NCBI RefSeq assembly: GCF_024054195.1
Contig: NZ_JAMXLB010000001.1
Coordinates: 3,599,085-3,663,084 of the forward strand
DNA length: 64,000 nt
Reading direction: 5' to 3'
From: Flavobacterium sp. NRK F7
GTDB taxonomy: Bacteria; Bacteroidota; Bacteroidia; Flavobacteriales; Flavobacteriaceae
The position numbers and the translations under genes are program-made. Each line of letters begins with the position of its first letter. The stretch's first letter is position 1. Below the pieces are notes generated by a model. It ran no database searches and was not told the DNA's origin. It worked only from the letters and a program-made list of their open reading frames with translations. Shown one piece after another: positions 62,094 to 64,000 of this stretch.

Positions 62094-62603
62094 ATGAAAT
62101 TAAATAATCAACTTTTTATTACAAATAATCCTATTACTTCAGATTGGGTTAATTTAAGTGAGTTTAGTTTAAGTATGGATATAGATGATTTTAATATATT
62201 AGATTTTTTTAACTCAGATCATTATAAAAATGATTTTCTTAATCAAGTATTAAAAAACAGTAATAATGACTTACACTTAGAACCAATGTTTATTGGTAAT
62301 AAATTAAAAATGTCAAAGTTTAAGATTTTCAATTATACTGAGCTAATTTCTTTTTTAAAAAATTATATGTCAGATATTGAAGTTTGGGGTGAAGATTTTA
62401 ATTCTAATTTCTTAAAAATTTATAATAAAGTTTATAATTATTTTGATTGCATAAATATATTTTATGTGTTAGATAAAGAGGATTTTAATGAGGAAGATGA
62501 AGAAGTTTCAAATGATTTCATTTTATATGATTATTATTTATTGATTTTAGGGGTTGATACTTCAAATAGAAAACTCTTTACTTTTGAATGGGCTTCTGAT
62601 TAG
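62094..62603 (+). CDS. Probable immunity protein for the Rhs tip
   Basis: A 169-residue acidic protein (SMDIDDFNILDFF, DKEDFNEEDEEVSNDF), 12 bp after the Rhs gene and very AT-rich. No family is recognised. Small, acidic proteins directly downstream of an Rhs C-terminal tip are usually cognate immunity proteins, so this is an inference from position. A terminator follows within 65 bp, consistent with a two-gene toxin/immunity unit. Confidence 0.6.
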   Translation: MKLNNQLFITNNPITSDWVNLSEFSLSMDIDDFNILDFFNSDHYKNDFLNQVLKNSNNDLHLEPMFIGNKLKMSKFKIFNYTELISFLKNYMSDIEVWGEDFNSNFLKIYNKVYNYFDCINIFYVLDKEDFNEEDEEVSNDFILYDYYLLILGVDTSNRKLFTFEWASD

Positions 62604-62665
62604 GCTTATGTATAAAAACCCAATAGCGCGGAAATGTTTTCCGTGCCCACAAAGTAGCTAAAATA

Positions 62666-62694
62666 AAAACACTCTGTTAAAGAGTGTTTTTTTT
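62666..62694 (+). terminator. Terminator after the Rhs/immunity pair
   Basis: A 10-bp stem (AAAACACTCT / AGAGTGTTTT) with loop GTTAA and a following T run. Confidence 0.85.
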
Positions 62695-62696
62695 AA

Positions 62697-63011
62697 TTTA
62701 AACCTAAAAGCTATTCTTTACAATCTAATAGCTTTGATTAATAAGCCCAAAGGTTATAATTATAAGCAAAAAGCTATTATTTATAACCTAAAAGCTATTA
62801 ATTATAAGCTAAAAGCTTTGATTAATAACCCCAAAGGTTATAATTATAAGTAAAAAGCTATTATTTATAACCTAAAAGCTTATCACTACAAACTTAAACC
62901 TTCTATTAATAAGCTAAAAGGTATTCATTTGAAGCAAAAAGCGATTCATTAGAACCTCAAAGCTATTTTATATACTCTAAAAGCGTATAATTATAAGCAC
63001 TGAGCTATTCT
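62697..63011. repeat. Fifteen degenerate 21-bp tandem units
   Basis: The stretch divides exactly into fifteen 21-bp units without indels; consensus about TTATAAGCTAAAAGCTATTAT. Units 3-5 and 7-9 are most similar. One frame reads heptads such as YNLKAIN and YKLKALI, but it is broken by stops at several places, and no frame is open throughout on either strand. It may be a decayed coding repeat or a non-coding minisatellite. Confidence 0.85.
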
Positions 63012-63046
63012 TTAAAATAAAAAAATATATCCACTAGATATCATAA

Positions 63047-63074
63047 AACCACTCTATAACGGAGTGGTTTTTTA
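63047..63074. terminator. Terminator-like hairpin after the 21-bp repeats
   Basis: Stem AACCACTC / GAGTGGTT with a short loop and a T run on the + strand and A run on the other. It closes the 21-bp repeat region. Confidence 0.75.
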
Positions 63075-63476
63075 TTTATTATTCGAAAGTGCATTTTATT
63101 TCCCAATACAGAAATTAAAATATTATGTATATAAGGTGTTTTTAATATAGAGATACAAGTGAGGTACAAAAATAATTTAGGCGTGCTAATTTTTGTTTTT
63201 CATTTTTTTGTCACCTCCTTACCATTGGTTATTTCTCTTGTAATATATTTTTAAAAATACGAAAATCCGTAAAACAACTCATTTTTAGACTTTAATTTTA
63301 TGATATAAAAAATTGTTTTTAACATAAATTACAGTTTTTCTGTAAACACAGTTAAATGTAAAATATTCCTATTTTTTAAAAAATGGCTAGACTATTTTTG
63401 CCGCAGAAAAAATAAAAGTCTTTTAACCAACCTTTTAGCTTTTTTACTACTCTATAGTGTAGAGAAATTCAAAAAG
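63075..63476. other. AT-rich intergenic region, no gene seen
   Basis: About 400 bp without a usable frame on either strand. It contains T-rich and A-rich blocks and a short hairpin CTCTA / TAGAG near 63450. I see no RNA gene or known riboswitch. Confidence 0.5.
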
Positions 63477-63525
63477 TACGTATTTATACGTAACAAAAAG
63501 TATGAAAAATACGTATAAATACGTA
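63477..63525. promoter_or_regulatory. Paired inverted repeat upstream of the last gene
   Basis: TACGTATTTATACGTA (63477-63492) and its exact reverse complement TACGTATAAATACGTA (63510-63525) are separated by 17 bp. Each copy is itself almost palindromic. The second copy abuts the TTG of the putative -33 box, so this is a likely regulator binding region. Confidence 0.6.
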
Positions 63526-63557
63526 TTGACAACTATAGGTAAGAAGACCTAGTTTTG
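63526..63557 (+). promoter_or_regulatory. Putative Bacteroidetes-type promoter
   Basis: TTG at 63526-63528 and TAGTTTTG at 63550-63557 (matching TAnnTTTG), 21 bp apart, 30 bp before the ATG at 63587. Confidence 0.55.
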
Positions 63558-63586
63558 TACTCGAGTAAAAATTACATGCTATTCTT

Positions 63587-64000
63587 ATGATAAAAAAATC
63601 CTCATTCTTTGGGTTTACCTTTCTTTTGGTAAGCTCATTTACTTATGCCCAAGACATCCTTTGGGAAAAAACCTACGGAGGCAAACATGCCGAATTTTTG
63701 TACGATGCAATTCCTACACCAGATTATGGATTTATTCTGGCAGGAAGTTCTATTTCTGGTAAAAACGGAAATAAAGAAGACCACAACAAAGGCGATTTAG
63801 ATTATTGGCTTTGGAAAATGGACGAAAAAGGGAACCTCGATTGGCAGAAAAGCTTTGGAGGTAACCAAGTCGATTTGTTGCAAAGTATTGCCATTACTAG
63901 CGATGGTGGTTTTATATTAGGAGGTACTTCTTCTTCTAATAAAGGCATCGATAAACGAGAAGACTGCAAAGGTCAGGAAGACTTTTGGGTGATTAAATTA
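63587..64000 (+). CDS. Secreted beta-propeller-like protein (partial, runs off window)
   Basis: The first 138 residues of a longer protein. Seen: signal peptide (MIKKSSFFGFTFLLVSSFTYAQ), then repeats of the type ILWEKTYGGKHAEFLYDAIPTPDYGFILAGSS and LDWQKSFGGNQVDLLQSIAITSDGGFILGGTSSS, the pattern of large exported Flavobacteria proteins with seven-bladed propeller-like repeats. These often end in a type IX sorting domain or an Rhs region, outside this window. Frame is open to the window end. Confidence 0.75.
   Translation, partial: MIKKSSFFGFTFLLVSSFTYAQDILWEKTYGGKHAEFLYDAIPTPDYGFILAGSSISGKNGNKEDHNKGDLDYWLWKMDEKGNLDWQKSFGGNQVDLLQSIAITSDGGFILGGTSSSNKGIDKREDCKGQEDFWVIKL

Noticed and set aside
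62697..63011. CRISPR array
   Set aside because: Units are 21 bp, contiguous and degenerate, with no unique spacers and no cas genes nearby.

Overview
The window looks like a chromosomal segment of a gliding Flavobacteriaceae bacterium, probably Flavobacterium or a close relative. The evidence is low GC content, gldJ next to murF, a SusC/SusD pair, exosortase and type IX-style exported proteins, TAnnTTTG-type -7 promoter elements, and gene families typical of that group.

Layout. 1-3100: gldJ and murF on the + strand. 3086-12256: minus-strand blocks for glycosyltransfer (three membrane or cytosolic glycosyltransferases), a NosR-like 4Fe-4S membrane protein with an FAD oxidoreductase, an outer-membrane protein and a lipoprotein. 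12413-14661: a POTRA/beta-barrel protein and a GH113-like hydrolase. 14749-17653: two paralogous AraC regulators, a DUF2911 protein and a headless AhpD-like gene. 17660-32793: a long minus-strand arsenosugar locus (ArsS radical SAM, ArsM methyltransferase, two DUF2064 transferases and one TIGR04283-type transferase, purine nucleoside phosphorylase, phosphoesterase, AhpD-like protein) with embedded transport functions (SusC/SusD, Na+ symporter, outer-membrane protein). 32889-38194: redox and regulatory genes with three operator-like regions. 38302-38671: tRNA-Ser and tRNA-Val. 38801-48823: folC, a TonB/ExbD/ExbB energising set, nhaD, glutamate dehydrogenase, a TetR/hydrolase pair, anmK and an acyl-CoA dehydrogenase.

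48897-60759 is the most unusual part. A 3'-truncated nth gene is followed by ten single-direction gene cassettes. Each is bounded by a 130-165 bp imperfect inverted repeat with the architecture of integron attC sites: RYYYAAC-like and GTTRRRY-like ends, long paired arms, and an unpaired spacer on the 3' side. The start of each cassette matches the reverse complement of the 5' core of its own downstream site, not that of the site it abuts. This is the expected signature of G/TT cassette recombination. No integrase gene is visible, so it resembles a CALIN (attC cluster lacking an integrase). Cassettes encode small membrane proteins, lipoproteins, a DUF6624 and a YcxB-like protein, and a complete exosortase K / MSEP-CTERM target pair. 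The tenth cassette (DUF4919-like) is split: its 5' part is at the right end and its 3' part at the left end of the array, sharing an 82-bp perfect direct repeat. Joining the two copies would give an intact, in-frame 223-residue gene and a closed circle of ten complete cassettes.

60207-64000: the DUF4919 5' part is fused in frame to an Rhs core with a variable C-terminal (toxin-like) tip, followed by a probable immunity gene. Then come fifteen degenerate 21-bp tandem units, two terminators, an inverted-repeat promoter region, and the start of a secreted beta-propeller-like protein that runs off the window.
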